From contig NZ_JAQBOC010000028.1 of assembly GCF_028288225.1 (NCBI RefSeq), forward strand, positions 62,001 to 126,000: a stretch of 64,000 bases of DNA, read 5' to 3'. A program made the position numbers and the translations under genes. Positions 40,486 through 50,428 of this stretch are shown in pieces. Every line of letters starts with the position of its first letter. The stretch's first letter is position 1. The DNA comes from Mucilaginibacter sp. GTDB lineage: Bacteria; Bacteroidota; Bacteroidia; Sphingobacteriales; Sphingobacteriaceae. Below the pieces are notes generated by a model that ran no database searches, had not been told where the DNA came from, and saw only the letters and a list, made by a program, of their open reading frames with translations.

Positions 40486-43400
40486 TCTTCGTCATCGGGC
40501 TTGGTTATAACAGCCGGTGTTTGCGTGGTTGGCGGCACCGGTGTAGGTTTAACGGGTGCATTAGGCCTGTTCCCTTTTCTGAATATGTTCCTGATAAATT
40601 CGCCAAAAGTGTCAAAATCGCGCTGGTAAACTAAACCTATACCGTTTACGTATTGAACGCCTAATTGGGCATCCTGGAGCGTGTTTAACGTGGTGCTGTT
40701 TAAAACCCGGTATGAATACCTTGCACTAAGATTGCCATCCTTCCGGATAAGGTATTGCGCTTCAAAATCTTTAGTAAGCTGGCTAAAGTTCGAATTAAAC
40801 AGGCTTGTATTATTGTTAAAAAGATCGCTGCTGCCTGAGGTGGAGTTAAACAAGCTGCCTGTAAGTATCAACCTGTCCTTAAACCTGTATGATATACCAA
40901 GATCATTAAACGACCGGATATTCAAATCCAGGTTTTTTATGTTTGATTGCGATATAAAGCTGTTTAGCTTGTTAAATGCAAATTCACTAACTGCCTCGCC
41001 GGCTGTACCCAAAACCTGGTTTGTTAAATTGTTGTTGGTCCCATTACTAAAATTACGCCTTACAATAATGCTGAGCGCCTGCTGGCTGCGGTTATTATTA
41101 TCAGACAGGTATGTGCTCAGGTCATCTTTAATTGATGGATCGAGCGGGAAATTAAAGTCGAAATCAATAGTTGGCTGTAACAGTGTTTTAGTTAATATCA
41201 ATTCGGCCTGTACCAGTTCCAGCGACCGTCCTTTTGGCGATTGTGAACCGGCAGCCTGGTATAATGGCTGAATATCCGTACGCACTTCATAAATGGCATT
41301 CAGGTTTATGGAAGCGTTTGACGGGTTGCCCGTCCACCGGATGGTTCCGCCCTGGTTTACGGTAAAGTTTTTGCTGATAAAGTTTTTTGCTGTAAACTCA
41401 AACTTGCCCGATGTAATTAAAAAGTCGCCGAACATTTCAAAATCACCCAGGCTGTTTATGTTCAGTTTTAAATCCTTTGCCTGTCCGCTGCCTTCCAGTA
41501 CGCCATAATCGGTAGTAATTTTTACAGTGGTCTTTTCATCAACAGTAAGATCGAAATTTAAAGTAACCCCATTAAAAGCCAATGTTTTAGGGCCTGCCTT
41601 TGTGGTGTCATTATGGCTCACAAATTTTATAAAATCGTAATCGCTAACTGTCATTGAAGTATTTAGCGGGATATTAAATATCGTACCTGCTTCGGTGCTG
41701 GCTTTAATATCAATTTTCATATCGTCAACCGGCCCGTTAAAGCTAAACCTGCCTGTGCCGTAGGCTGTGCCATAATAAACGTGGTTATCTTTAAAATTGG
41801 TATTCAGGGCCATCAGGTTCCTGGCGTTTACAACCACTTCAATATCAGGATTGGCAAGATCGTTCATGTCAATGGTGCCTGTAACATTACCTGTTCCCTT
41901 TTTAATATCCCTAAGGGTCATGCTGTTAATTTTTACTACGCTATTAACAACATCAACAGTATCCGTAACGGTAAAGGGCGTTTTTAAATAATTTACAGTA
42001 ACTCCCGTATTATTTAATATAACATTGCCGTTTAGCTTAGGTTTTGAAACAGGACCGGTTAGTTTTAAGTTGGATGAAACGGTGCCTTTAACATCCGAAA
42101 CCAGGTCTTTTATAAAAGGTTCAAAAATTATAGCCTCGGTTTGGTTCATGTTTACATCAAAATCAAGATTATCTTCTGTACCATGCCCAATCTGGTAAAC
42201 GCCGGAAATATTCATAGTTTCGAGGCCGCGGTTTTTAATGTTCACATTTACATCAGCCTGCTTGCGGTCATTACCCAAAGTAGATTCTATCTTCACATCG
42301 CCTACCAGCGTTTTGTTCATTATCAGCGAATCAATGCCCAGTTTGGCATCAACCCCCGGCGATTTCATAATGGAAGTTAAATTAACATCGCCATTAAGCG
42401 AGCCTTTTAACTGGATCCCCGCCGACTTGGTAAGCTGGTTTAAGGTAGTCATGTTGAATTTTTGGAAGGTAAGCTTGAGCTTATCTGCAGGATTATCAGA
42501 AATAAAACCATCTATCTTAACTTTTTGCTGTCCGTTTGATAGTTCAAAACCTTGTACCTGCGTTTTGCCGTCCAGGAATTTTACCCTTACTTTTTCAAGT
42601 ATTTTCCAGTTTTGATGCTCCAGTATCACATCAGATGGCAGTATGTGCAGTTTGGCCGTGGTGTCCCGCCCAAAATTCACCAGCCCGTATAAGTCCAGCT
42701 GATTTATCGCATCTTTATCCGATAGCTTAACGTTGAAGTTTAAACTATCATTCTTTAAAAAATTGGTAACGGTAATGTTTTTAATAAACAGGCTGTCAGT
42801 AATGTTAACCTTGCTTAATGAAAGGTTTAAACCCAAATAATCTTCGCTTGTGCCTTCATCAATAATAAAATCATGAAAAACGGTTTTACCGTATTGTATA
42901 GTTTTGATGTATGCGTTAAGCGTTGCCGTTTTCTTCTCCGAATTAAATTCGCCTACAAATGTCCCCTGGTCTGGAATTTTAAGATCGGGCATAAAAATGG
43001 CGATCAAAGGGCTAATATTTTTGAGCTTCAGGTTGAAAGAAAAGTCCTGCGGCTTTGGTGTAGTTATGACTGTTTTTAATGAAGGGACATATTTTTTAAC
43101 GATGGTTTTAAAATAGGATGGAAGTGTTGCGAGGTCAAAGCTGCCTTTTATATACCCATCGGCAATATCAGATTTAAGATTGATGGCCCTTTGGTTGCCT
43201 TTTCCGCTGGCTGATATGTATAAAGAATCAACCACGTAATTATTTCGCGGGTCAACTACCCTAATCTTTTGTAAAGAAGCCTCGCCTGTTAAGTTAGTAA
43301 GGTTATTGCCCGAGAAATTAGCTTTCATTTGGGTGGTGAAAGATACGGTATCATCCAAAAGCTTCAAATCATGCAGCTTTGCATTCTCAATATTTCCGGC

Positions 43401-44936
43401 AAAGCTGTAAACAGGCAATGCAGGGTTCAGGTCGACACTTCCGTTTCCGTTAAGCTTAATTTTTCTATCATTTATTGATAATTTACCGTTGGCTACTTTT
43501 TTAATAAAGCTGCCATTTAAAGCTAAATTGTGATAGTTATATCCTTTAAAAGCCAGCTCACTTATTTTAGCATCAACGTTTTCATTTAATGTTTCAAGTG
43601 CATCGCCACGGCCTTTAACAGTAGCAACCATGGTAATCCGGCCAAGGTCCTGTTCATCGATCAATTCACCCAGATCAAATGCATAGGTATCCAGTTTGCC
43701 GCTGTAGGCCGGCACGCCGTCTTTATTTATTTTTAGGTTGATGTCAGAATCAAACCGGCCAAGTTTTGTTTTAAATGTTCCATAGGCCACAAAATCATTC
43801 TGCAAGCCGGTAAACCGCCCCGAAAAATTAACGTTGCCGAATTTGGATATAATATCAGGTGTTTTAGCATAATGCTTTCCCACAAAGTTGCTGTACAGAA
43901 AATCAAGATCAGCCTTGTTGGTGGCTATCTGGTCAAAATTCAGTTCAAGGAAAGTATTGTCCCAGTCAGGAAGTCCTTTCAAACTAAAATCACCTCTTAT
44001 ATAAGTTGCTTTAGCGCCGGTAACGGTCAGGTTTTTGGCTCTAAGATTATTTACATAGCCTTTAATACGTCCGTCAATACCGAGGTCAAACTTTACATAT
44101 TCAAGTCCATCGGTAAAATAAGCAATGTCTGTAGATGAAATTTTTGATGATTTAAAGTCGCCATCCATATAAACCTTATCTTCAATATGGTTGCCTACAT
44201 CATTAAATGATTTAAACTTCATCCTGAAATAATTTTTAAGGCTTGAATGATTAGTTAAAACAAACATGTTTTGCGCCAGGATCTGGTTAGTATCAACCGT
44301 GGCATCCGCATTAAATTTTTTTAAGTAGAAGCCGCTTTTTTCGCGAAGTGTAAGGTTGGTTACATTTCCTTTAAAAAGATGGTTGGTCAGGTCCATGTTT
44401 TTAACAACGGCGCTAAAATGTTTTACATCCAGGTCATCAAAATTTATCCCTTTAATAAGGGTATCAACCAGCATGTTTTTAAAACGGAAATGAAAGTTAT
44501 TGATGGCTATCTTTTCAAACACAACCTGCCAGGGTTTGCTTTTTGTTTTAGTTGTATCGGGCGGGCCGCTTAATTTATCAATAATAAATTGAAGGTTTGT
44601 TGTGCTGTCGCTTTGTTTTTTAAGATAGACCGATCCGTTATCCAACCGGATCAATTTAAAATCAATTGCCCGTTTGCTAATACTGTTAAACAGTGAAAAG
44701 CCGCTTAATTCTACCTCAAGCTTTGGCGTGCTTAATAAAGTGTCTTTTTGCTTATCCAGCACGTAGAAACCCTCAAGTACCACTGATGAAAAAGGCTTGA
44801 TGTAAAGGCTTTGGATCTCAACCTTTGTATTTAATTTTTCAGAAAGATAACCTGTCACTTTTTTTGCGGCCCAGGTTTGTACAGGCTTATATTGAAATAC
44901 GAGCAACAGGATGCTAAGTATCAATAGGATAACCAA
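40479..44936 (-). CDS. tamB: TamB-like translocation/assembly module protein (DUF490)
   Basis: This protein of about 1485 residues has one N-terminal membrane helix ([10 protein letters not shown]), then long beta-rich AsmA/TamB repeats, and the C-terminal DUF490 block ('[20 protein letters not shown]', '[20 protein letters not shown]', '[20 protein letters not shown]'). TamB proteins bridge the periplasm and move lipids or help outer-membrane proteins. The tail is Pro/Thr-rich. The annotated start at 44936 is a TTG inside the hydrophobic helix; the frame is open upstream to TAA 44993 and encodes the expected Lys-rich lead (KVIKKALKIALSIV) but has no ATG, GTG or TTG there. A rare start (ATT 44972) is possible, so the true N-terminus is probably longer. 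Confidence 0.88.
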   Translation of the reverse strand: MVILLILSILLLVFQYKPVQTWAAKKVTGYLSEKLNTKVEIQSLYIKPFSSVVLEGFYVLDKQKDTLLSTPKLEVELSGFSLFNSISKRAIDFKLIRLDNGSVYLKKQSDSTTNLQFIIDKLSGPPDTTKTKSKPWQVVFEKIAINNFHFRFKNMLVDTLIKGINFDDLDVKHFSAVVKNMDLTNHLFKGNVTNLTLREKSGFYLKKFNADATVDTNQILAQNMFVLTNHSSLKNYFRMKFKSFNDVGNHIEDKVYMDGDFKSSKISSTDIAYFTDGLEYVKFDLGIDGRIKGYVNNLRAKNLTVTGAKATYIRGDFSLKGLPDWDNTFLELNFDQIATNKADLDFLYSNFVGKHYAKTPDIISKFGNVNFSGRFTGLQNDFVAYGTFKTKLGRFDSDINLKINKDGVPAYSGKLDTYAFDLGELIDEQDLGRITMVATVKGRGDALETLNENVDAKISELAFKGYNYHNLALNGSFIKKVANGKLSINDRKIKLNGNGSVDLNPALPVYSFAGNIENAKLHDLKLLDDTVSFTTQMKANFSGNNLTNLTGEASLQKIRVVDPRNNYVVDSLYISASGKGNQRAINLKSDIADGYIKGSFDLATLPSYFKTIVKKYVPSLKTVITTPKPQDFSFNLKLKNISPLIAIFMPDLKIPDQGTFVGEFNSEKKTATLNAYIKTIQYGKTVFHDFIIDEGTSEDYLGLNLSLSKVNITDSLFIKNITVTNFLKNDSLNFNVKLSDKDAINQLDLYGLVNFGRDTTAKLHILPSDVILEHQNWKILEKVRVKFLDGKTQVQGFELSNGQQKVKIDGFISDNPADKLKLTFQKFNMTTLNQLTKSAGIQLKGSLNGDVNLTSIMKSPGVDAKLGIDSLIMNKTLVGDVKIESTLGNDRKQADVNVNIKNRGLETMNISGVYQIGHGTEDNLDFDVNMNQTEAIIFEPFIKDLVSDVKGTVSSNLKLTGPVSKPKLNGNVILNNTGVTVNYLKTPFTVTDTVDVVNSVVKINSMTLRDIKKGTGNVTGTIDMNDLANPDIEVVVNARNLMALNTNFKDNHVYYGTAYGTGRFSFNGPVDDMKIDIKASTEAGTIFNIPLNTSMTVSDYDFIKFVSHNDTTKAGPKTLAFNGVTLNFDLTVDEKTTVKITTDYGVLEGSGQAKDLKLNINSLGDFEMFGDFLITSGKFEFTAKNFISKNFTVNQGGTIRWTGNPSNASINLNAIYEVRTDIQPLYQAAGSQSPKGRSLELVQAELILTKTLLQPTIDFDFNFPLDPSIKDDLSTYLSDNNNRSQQALSIIVRRNFSNGTNNNLTNQVLGTAGEAVSEFAFNKLNSFISQSNIKNLDLNIRSFNDLGISYRFKDRLILTGSLFNSTSGSSDLFNNNTSLFNSNFSQLTKDFEAQYLIRKDGNLSARYSYRVLNSTTLNTLQDAQLGVQYVNGIGLVYQRDFDTFGEFIRNIFRKGNRPNAPVKPTPVPPTTQTPAVITKPDDEDQ

Positions 44937-44990
44937 TACAATACTTAACGCTATTTTGAGTGCTTTTTTAATAACTTTGCCTTTTAATAA

Positions 44991-45109
44991 TTATTGATTT
45001 AGTGAATTGGTGATTTATTGAATTGTTTAACATCGCTTAAGCAAATTGGTTTAATAAATTGGCCATATAAAAATCACTAATTCACTAATTCAACAAATCA
45101 CTAATTAAA
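44991..45109. repeat. AATTCACTAATT-phrase inverted repeat
   Basis: Left arm 44991-45028 (GATTTAGTGAATTGGTGATT, TATTGAATTG) and right arm 45069-45109 (AATCACTAATTCACTAATTC, AACAAATCACTAATT) are reverse complements of the same phrase. The hairpin fills the divergent gap between the TamB gene and tsaD, where both promoters should lie. Confidence 0.6.
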
Positions 45110-45114
45110 AACAC

Positions 45115-46116
45115 GTGCCTGTAATTTTAGGAATCGAATCTTCATGTGATGAAACTTCGGCATCAGTATGCGTTGATGGTGAGATATTAAGCAATGTTAT
45201 TGCCAATCAAACCATACACGAAGCATACGGAGGCGTTGTCCCTGAGCTTGCCTCAAGGGTTCATCAGCAAAATATTGTTCCCGCAGTTCAACAAGCGCTG
45301 TTGAACGCAAAAGTAAGTAAAAATGCGGTGGATGCCGTAGCTTTTACGCGCGGTCCCGGACTTTTAGGTTCGCTGCTTGTTGGCGTATCATTTGCAAAGG
45401 CTTTTGCGTTGGCAAAAAACATTCCGCTTATTGATATAAACCACATGCAGGCGCATGTGCTGGCACATTTTATTGGCGATAATAAACCATCATTTCCGTT
45501 TTTATGTTTAACCGTATCGGGCGGGCATACCCAAATAGTTTTGGTGAAAGCCTATTTTGATATGGAAGTGATTGGCCAAACGCTTGATGATGCTGCCGGC
45601 GAGGCTATGGATAAAACCAGTAAAATTTTAGGCTTGCCTTATCCTGGCGGTCCGCTGATTGATAAGTACGCCCGTTTGGGCAATCCTGATGCTTATAAAT
45701 TCCCCGAGCCGCAGATCCCGGGTTATAATTTTAGCTTTAGCGGGTTAAAAACGTCCATCCTTTATTTTATCCGGGATAATGTAGCTGCCAACCCTGATTT
45801 TGTAAAGCAAAATTTAAACGATATTTGTGCATCGGTTGAAAAACGGATAGCAACCATCCTGCTGAATAAGCTGGCTAAAGCGGCGCAGGCCTATGGCATA
45901 AAAGATATTGCCTTAGCCGGGGGAGTATCAGCCAATACAGGTTTACGGCAGGGGCTGCTTGCATTAGGCGAAAAAAATAATTGGCGCTGTTTTATCCCAA
46001 AGCTGGAGTATTGCACCGATAATGCAGCTATGATAGCTATTGCGGGGTATTATAAATTTTTAAAAGGCGAATTCGTTGGGCAGGAGGTAACGCCGCTGGC
46101 GAGGATGCCTTTTTAA
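45115..46116 (+). CDS. tsaD: tRNA N6-adenosine threonylcarbamoyltransferase
   Basis: The 333-residue enzyme transfers the threonylcarbamoyl group to A37 of tRNAs that read ANN codons, with TsaB and TsaE. It starts at GTG 45115 (MPVILGIESSCDETSASV, the ASKHA N-terminal motif). His110 and His114 in 'HMQAH' are the metal ligands. 'CLTVSGGHTQIV', 'DDAAGEAMDKTSKILGLPYP' and 'ALAGGVSANTGLR' complete the nucleotide and substrate sites, and 'EYCTDNAAMIAIAG' carries the last Asp. Length and motifs are normal. It is divergent from the TamB gene. Confidence 0.97.
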   Translation: MPVILGIESSCDETSASVCVDGEILSNVIANQTIHEAYGGVVPELASRVHQQNIVPAVQQALLNAKVSKNAVDAVAFTRGPGLLGSLLVGVSFAKAFALAKNIPLIDINHMQAHVLAHFIGDNKPSFPFLCLTVSGGHTQIVLVKAYFDMEVIGQTLDDAAGEAMDKTSKILGLPYPGGPLIDKYARLGNPDAYKFPEPQIPGYNFSFSGLKTSILYFIRDNVAANPDFVKQNLNDICASVEKRIATILLNKLAKAAQAYGIKDIALAGGVSANTGLRQGLLALGEKNNWRCFIPKLEYCTDNAAMIAIAGYYKFLKGEFVGQEVTPLARMPF

Positions 46117-46120
46117 GAGA

Positions 46121-46216
46121 GTCGATAGACCATGGACCATAGTCCATAGTTTTTAGAAGAATATACATTACGTAAACTAAGTTGTCTATGGACTATGGAC
46201 CATCGACTATGGACTA
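46121..46216. repeat. GGACCATAGTCC-phrase inverted repeat
   Basis: Left arm 46121-46150 (GATAGACCATGGACCATAGT, CCATAG) and right arm 46184-46216 (GTCTATGGACTATGGACC, ATCGACTATGGACTA) are inverted copies of one phrase. They lie just after the tsaD stop and before a small membrane-protein gene. Confidence 0.65.
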
Positions 46217-46222
46217 ACAAAA

Positions 46223-46393
46223 ATGAACATACCATCACTTATATTCTGGGCGGTTTTTGTACTGCCGTTTGTTGCGTTTTTAATATGGCTGATGCGGCAG
46301 GATAAGCGCAAGGGCAAAACGGGGCTTATAGTATTGGCTATAATGGTTATTGGCTGTATAGCTTATATGTACTGGAAAACTAAAGGGCAATAA
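46223..46393 (+). CDS. Small two-helix membrane protein
   Basis: ATG 46223 opens a 56-codon frame: MNIPSLIFWAVFVLPFVAFL, IWLMRQDKRKGKTGLIVLAI, MVIGCIAYMYWKTKGQ. Two hydrophobic helices (about 6-24 and 35-50) flank a positively charged loop (RQDKRKGK), so both ends should face outward under the positive-inside rule. It is followed at once by a strong terminator hairpin, which supports it as a real gene. I do not recognise a family. Confidence 0.6.
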   Translation: MNIPSLIFWAVFVLPFVAFLIWLMRQDKRKGKTGLIVLAIMVIGCIAYMYWKTKGQ

Positions 46394-46427
46394 AAAAAGG
46401 TGCATTTTATTAAAAGACACCTTTTTT
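46393..46427. terminator. Bidirectional terminator
   Basis: AAAAAAGGTG and CACCTTTTTT form a 10-bp stem with A- and T-runs on each side. It can end both the small membrane-protein gene (plus strand) and the GG-leader peptide gene (minus strand). Confidence 0.8.
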
Positions 46428-46446
46428 ACAAGACTTAACAAAAAAA

Positions 46447-46653
46447 TCAGGCACAATACAGGAAGGACCCGTGACCCGCTCCCGCACAATAGGCCGGCTG
46501 ACAACCAATTGGCTGCTGGCCGTTCGGAAACGGATTGGTGGTAGAAGAACAATAAGTTTGTTGCAATGTGCCCCCGGTAATTTGTTTTAATTCTTTTTTT
46601 GTTAACTCATTCATCAGGCTTAATTTGCCTGCAGGTTTAGGTTGTTTTTTCAT
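46447..46653 (-). CDS. Double-glycine-leader, Cys-containing peptide (putative RiPP or bacteriocin precursor)
   Basis: The 68-residue product has a leader with 'MNELTKKELKQITGG' (residues 14-28), the classic form of leaders cut after Gly-Gly by C39 peptidases: acidic/Leu residues at spaced positions and a GG end. The core (about 40 residues) is rich in Cys, Ser, Thr, Gln, Pro and Gly: 'TLQQTYCSSTTNPFPNGQQP', 'IGCQPAYCAGAGHGSFLYCA', with four Cys. Cys and Ser/Thr could allow disulfides, glycosylation or other modification. It lies 76 bp downstream of a putative glycosyltransferase gene and ends at a strong terminator. A C39 transporter is encoded at 4800-6977. Whether the core is modified is not known. 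Confidence 0.75.
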   Translation of the reverse strand: MKKQPKPAGKLSLMNELTKKELKQITGGTLQQTYCSSTTNPFPNGQQPIGCQPAYCAGAGHGSFLYCA

Positions 46654-46729
46654 GATTTTTTAAATTTAAAATTGGTTAATTAAATGTAGACATATGTTTT
46701 TTAATAAACAAGCATTATTTAATTAATAG

Positions 46730-48376
46730 CTAAGAACTGATTTTAATTACCCCGGCATATAGTATTCCCTTAATTGTACTTATAATCAATTGTTTAAATG
46801 TCGAATAATCTTCCTCTATTTCATCTAAGGAAAAGTATTGTTTCATTTCAGGCAAAATGTCACCTATGGTAAAAGTATCTTTAAGGGTATCGAAAATAAC
46901 CAGATCCAGTTCATCTAAATAGTATTCCTTAATGCTGCCCGGTAACTCATCTGGTATTAAAAGTACGTGCAGGGATGATTTTTCTTCATTAAAATTTCTT
47001 TCAATAAGCGCGTGAACTTGTTCTTTGTAATCAAGTTTCCAGTTCCATCCGGTACTAAGTAATTTGTAATGTTCGGGCCGGTCTATTTCGATTTTTAGCA
47101 GCTCGCTTTCAGGTAATGAAAACACATCCTGGATCTGTTTATATTTTTTAAGTTCCGCCTTGTAAAGCCCGGTTATGGCAGTTTGACTGGCATACAGTTT
47201 TTTTAATAAAGAATTGGTTGTTGATTCTATCCTGAATATTTCCAGTAAGCAGTTACGCTCTGCACTGCCGGGCAGCATTAGTTTTACCTGTTTTATAAAT
47301 TCGTTGCGGCTTATATGGGTTTTAAGGCTTGAAAGCTTGAGCGGATATTTTTTATTTAAATATTCTATAGCGGCATTAGTCCGCTCAAATAATGGTTCGT
47401 TTTTTTTTGGCGCTAATGATTTTTCTGCCAATGGAAGCAACTCATCCAGGTGAAGCAATGGCGAAACATATATGGCCGACCGCATATTTACACCGGCCGA
47501 ACGCACCATGTTAATTACCCGGTAATAATAATCAGGATAATCATTCCTTAGTTTTTTTGCAACATGATCACATACATGATGGTATTTTTTAAAGCCGCCA
47601 ACCGGGTGTACCATTTGTGTATGCGGATGGTCTTCAAATTTAATGTAGTCCTTAAACACAGGGTTATCTACCATTTTCCCGTAATAGCTTACGGAAATAT
47701 TTGCTTCAGCAGCAAGCCGGCAAAAAAGATATTGCTCAAAAATAAAGTTGAGGCTGCCGGTATTTACCTTATCAAGGCTGGCTTTGTTTTCATCCACAAA
47801 TTTAAAGGCCTGCTCACAATAGGTTTTAAAAAACTCCAGGTCATTTCCACCCAGTAAACCCGCATTACTTCCATAAACATCCCTGTGCTCATAGCTTTTC
47901 TTTAACAGGGATGATGGTATATGGATAAAATGGTCATTTATCTCATTTAAAGCATTAGTGTAAAATTCCAGGTTTTTATCCAGGTTTTGAGCTGCCAATC
48001 GTGAATTAAGAAATTTGTCATCAGGCTTTTGCCATATAAAAACATCCCCGTCCAAATGAAGGAATGGCCCTGTTTGGATGCTATAAGTATAAATTTTTGC
48101 CAGGGCCCATAAGCTGGGATGGTAATGATCGAGTGCCCCTTCTAATTGAGTGGATACATGCGAATATGGCAGTTGTAATTGATCTATTAAAATCTGCTTT
48201 CCCTTTAAATCCGTTACCAGGCTAACTTCTCCAAAAGTTTTTTTGGCCTGTAAACAGCTTAGCGCCCAGCTCATCCAATGATATTCGCACGAGAGCCACC
48301 CGGCCTTCATGCTTACCAGGTTTTCATTATTTATGTTGGATGGACCAGTCCAAAAGGTTTGAAGAATTTTTAACAC
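46730..48376 (-). CDS. DUF6734-like protein, putative glycosyltransferase
   Basis: This 548-residue protein begins MLKILQTFWTGPSNINNENL and has 'SWALSCLQAKKTFGEVSLVT', 'ALAKIYTYSIQTGPFLHLDG', 'DVFIWQKP' and 'YGSNAGLLGGNDLEFFKTYC'. From memory these match DUF6734. 'LHLDGDVFIW' has the DxD-like element of GT-A glycosyltransferases, and 'VYGSNAGLLGGND' looks like an acceptor-side loop, so I infer a sugar-transfer role. The C-terminal third (about 390-548) is a separate acidic helical region without a known match. It precedes the GG-leader peptide gene by 76 bp on the same strand, so the peptide may be its substrate. It has neither a signal peptide nor membrane helices. Confidence 0.7.
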   Translation of the reverse strand: MLKILQTFWTGPSNINNENLVSMKAGWLSCEYHWMSWALSCLQAKKTFGEVSLVTDLKGKQILIDQLQLPYSHVSTQLEGALDHYHPSLWALAKIYTYSIQTGPFLHLDGDVFIWQKPDDKFLNSRLAAQNLDKNLEFYTNALNEINDHFIHIPSSLLKKSYEHRDVYGSNAGLLGGNDLEFFKTYCEQAFKFVDENKASLDKVNTGSLNFIFEQYLFCRLAAEANISVSYYGKMVDNPVFKDYIKFEDHPHTQMVHPVGGFKKYHHVCDHVAKKLRNDYPDYYYRVINMVRSAGVNMRSAIYVSPLLHLDELLPLAEKSLAPKKNEPLFERTNAAIEYLNKKYPLKLSSLKTHISRNEFIKQVKLMLPGSAERNCLLEIFRIESTTNSLLKKLYASQTAITGLYKAELKKYKQIQDVFSLPESELLKIEIDRPEHYKLLSTGWNWKLDYKEQVHALIERNFNEEKSSLHVLLIPDELPGSIKEYYLDELDLVIFDTLKDTFTIGDILPEMKQYFSLDEIEEDYSTFKQLIISTIKGILYAGVIKISS

Positions 48377-48683
48377 GATTTAGGGATTATATGAATTGAC
48401 AGGATTTAGGGTTTATTGACTGACAAGGTAAGGATTTTTGATCTACTGTCGTATCATATATGAATTGACATTTAGTCTTTAGTGCTAAGCCGGAAAAAAG
48501 AGTTTACTCATGACTTACGACTAAAAACTTTGGACTTAACACCAATCCTGTTAATCATTAAAAATCCTTTAATCGTGTTATTCCATCATTCGTGTTACAA
48601 TCTCATTATTATCTTGCGGTTAAGTTGCTTAGTTAATAACTTGTGAGCTATTAGTAATTGGCATAATTAATCTCCTCATAATA
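48377..48683. repeat. Phrase-type repeats (TTAGTCGTAAGTC and AATCCTGTTAATC words)
   Basis: Two phrases are interleaved and inverted: GACAGGATTTAGGG (48398-48411) and TAAGGATTTTTGAT (48429-48442) against AATCCTGTTAATCATT (48544-48559) and AAAAATCC; also TTAGTCTTTAGTGCTAAG (48473-48490) against GACTTACGACTAAAAACTTT (48512-48531). The gap lies between divergent genes (putative glycosyltransferase and M28 peptidase). I see no gene. Confidence 0.55.
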
Positions 48684-50315
48684 ATGATCAGAATTGGTAA
48701 AACACTGTTGATACTCTCCCTTATCTCCCTGGTTCATGCAGGCTTTGCACAGCAAATTAAATTAAGCGCCGAAGTTGAGCAGGCGTTAAGCAAAGTTGAT
48801 ACCGCTCAATTTAAGGCTGATATTGCTTATTTGGCTGATGACAAGTTAAAAGGCCGTGCACCGGGAACCGAAGGTTTCCAGATGGCGGTTGATTATGTAG
48901 TGGGCCGTTTAAAAAGCATGGGCGTTAAACCGGCCGGTGAAAATAACACCTGGCTGCAGGAGGTGAAATTCCGTAAAGCATTTGTTAAAAGCGCTGAACT
49001 TTCTTTAACCGGGCAGGGAAGCAATCCTGGCCTAAAAGCAGGCCTTGATTATGTAATATTGCCCAACCCCAAAACGCCGGATGTTACCTTAAATGCACAA
49101 TTGGCCTTTGCCGGTTATGGTACAAGCGAACCATCCGTTGGTTATGATGATTATGCCGGGATTGATGTTAAAGGCAAAATTGTACTGGTGGTGCGTGGTG
49201 CACCTGATAAGTTTTCTTCGTCAGTATCAGCGCATACAATGAATCCTACAACCATATTAAAAGCCGCCGCCGACCATGGCGCAGTGGGGGTTATTATATG
49301 CTCAACTGATTCTGCCTCGCGCTTAAATAACCCGAAGGGAGGCACTTACAGTGTGATGAATAAAGATGGCTCGGTTGCAATATCACGGGTTTATTATTCA
49401 AGCCAGGTAAAGGTGCTGGGTTTGTTTAACTATACGGTGTTTAATTCGCTGCTACAACAGGCCGGAAAGACCATTCCCACAATTTTAGCACAGCTTAAGG
49501 CCGGGCAGCCGGGCTCGTTTGCAATAAATGCGGGAGTAAGTGTTTCTTACACGTCAACCTACCAGGATATTTTAAGCTATAATGTGGTGGGTAAAATTGA
49601 AGGATCAGATCCTAAGTTAAAAAATGAATATGTGGTACATAGCGCCCATCTTGATCACCTTGGGATTGGCAAGCCTGTTGAGGGCGATTCTCTTTATAAC
49701 GGCGCACATGATAATGCATCAGGAGTTGCCAGCGTTTTGGGTATTGCTAAAATTTATAACAGCATAAAACATAAACCTAAACGTTCTATACTTACTGTAT
49801 TGTTAACCGGTGAGGAATTAGGCGATTTGGGATCAGGATATTTTGCTTCGCATCCAACCGTACCGGTTAAAAATATAGTGGCCGATGTTAATACAGATAT
49901 GCCAACCATTATTGCCCCTTTACTTTCAGTTACAGCTTTGGGCGCCGAGCATTCATCATTAATAAACCAGGTTAACCAGGCAGCAGGTTATTTAGATTTA
50001 GGCGTTGAGCCTGATCCTGAACCTAAACAGGCCCGTTTTACCAGGAGTGACCAATATAGCTTTGTGGTGAACGGGATCCCGGCGCTGCACATTAAATATG
50101 GCAGCAAAACCGCCGATGGTAAAAACAACTTAAACGAGTTTGTGGCCGAATGGCGCGCAAAATATTACCACAAGCCGCAGGATGACATAAACGGCATTTT
50201 TGACTTTGCCGCAGGTAAAAAATATGCGCAGCTTAACTTTTTGATAGGTTACCTGGTGGCACAGGATGATGCGCGGCCAACTTGGAACGCGGGGGATATT
50301 TTCGCTGTAAAGTAG
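48684..50315 (+). CDS. M28-family metallopeptidase with PA domain
   Basis: The 543-residue secreted protein has a signal peptide (up to 'HAGFAQQ', about residue 23). A PA-type insertion follows at about 140-290 ('YDDYAGIDVKGKIVLVVRGA', 'AADHGAVGVIICS'), then an M28 aminopeptidase fold. The di-zinc site is visible: 'HSAHLDHLG' (about 318-326), 'GAHDNASG' (Asp about 343), the catalytic pair in 'TGEELGDLGSGYF' (about 375), 'DVNTDMP' (about 401) and the last His in 'ALHIKYG' (about 468). The second ligand motif and the lid are normal for the family. It probably trims peptides outside the inner membrane. Confidence 0.92.
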   Translation: MIRIGKTLLILSLISLVHAGFAQQIKLSAEVEQALSKVDTAQFKADIAYLADDKLKGRAPGTEGFQMAVDYVVGRLKSMGVKPAGENNTWLQEVKFRKAFVKSAELSLTGQGSNPGLKAGLDYVILPNPKTPDVTLNAQLAFAGYGTSEPSVGYDDYAGIDVKGKIVLVVRGAPDKFSSSVSAHTMNPTTILKAAADHGAVGVIICSTDSASRLNNPKGGTYSVMNKDGSVAISRVYYSSQVKVLGLFNYTVFNSLLQQAGKTIPTILAQLKAGQPGSFAINAGVSVSYTSTYQDILSYNVVGKIEGSDPKLKNEYVVHSAHLDHLGIGKPVEGDSLYNGAHDNASGVASVLGIAKIYNSIKHKPKRSILTVLLTGEELGDLGSGYFASHPTVPVKNIVADVNTDMPTIIAPLLSVTALGAEHSSLINQVNQAAGYLDLGVEPDPEPKQARFTRSDQYSFVVNGIPALHIKYGSKTADGKNNLNEFVAEWRAKYYHKPQDDINGIFDFAAGKKYAQLNFLIGYLVAQDDARPTWNAGDIFAVK

Positions 50316-50325
50316 CGGCAGGATT

Positions 50326-50428
50326 TAAGAGTCAGGAATCGACATAAAATGGAAGTAATATTCTATTTATTGCTGCCTGCCTCTTATTATCTTTGCTCTT
50401 AATTCTTAATTTCTTGATTCTTAAAATA
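50326..50428. repeat. TTAATTCTTAA-phrase inverted repeat
   Basis: TTTAAGAGTCAGGAATCG (50323-50340) faces CTCTTAATTCTTAATTTC and TTGATTCTTAAA (50396-50425), near reverse complements. The repeat reaches the base before the threonine synthase start codon, so it must carry the ribosome-binding region. Confidence 0.5.
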
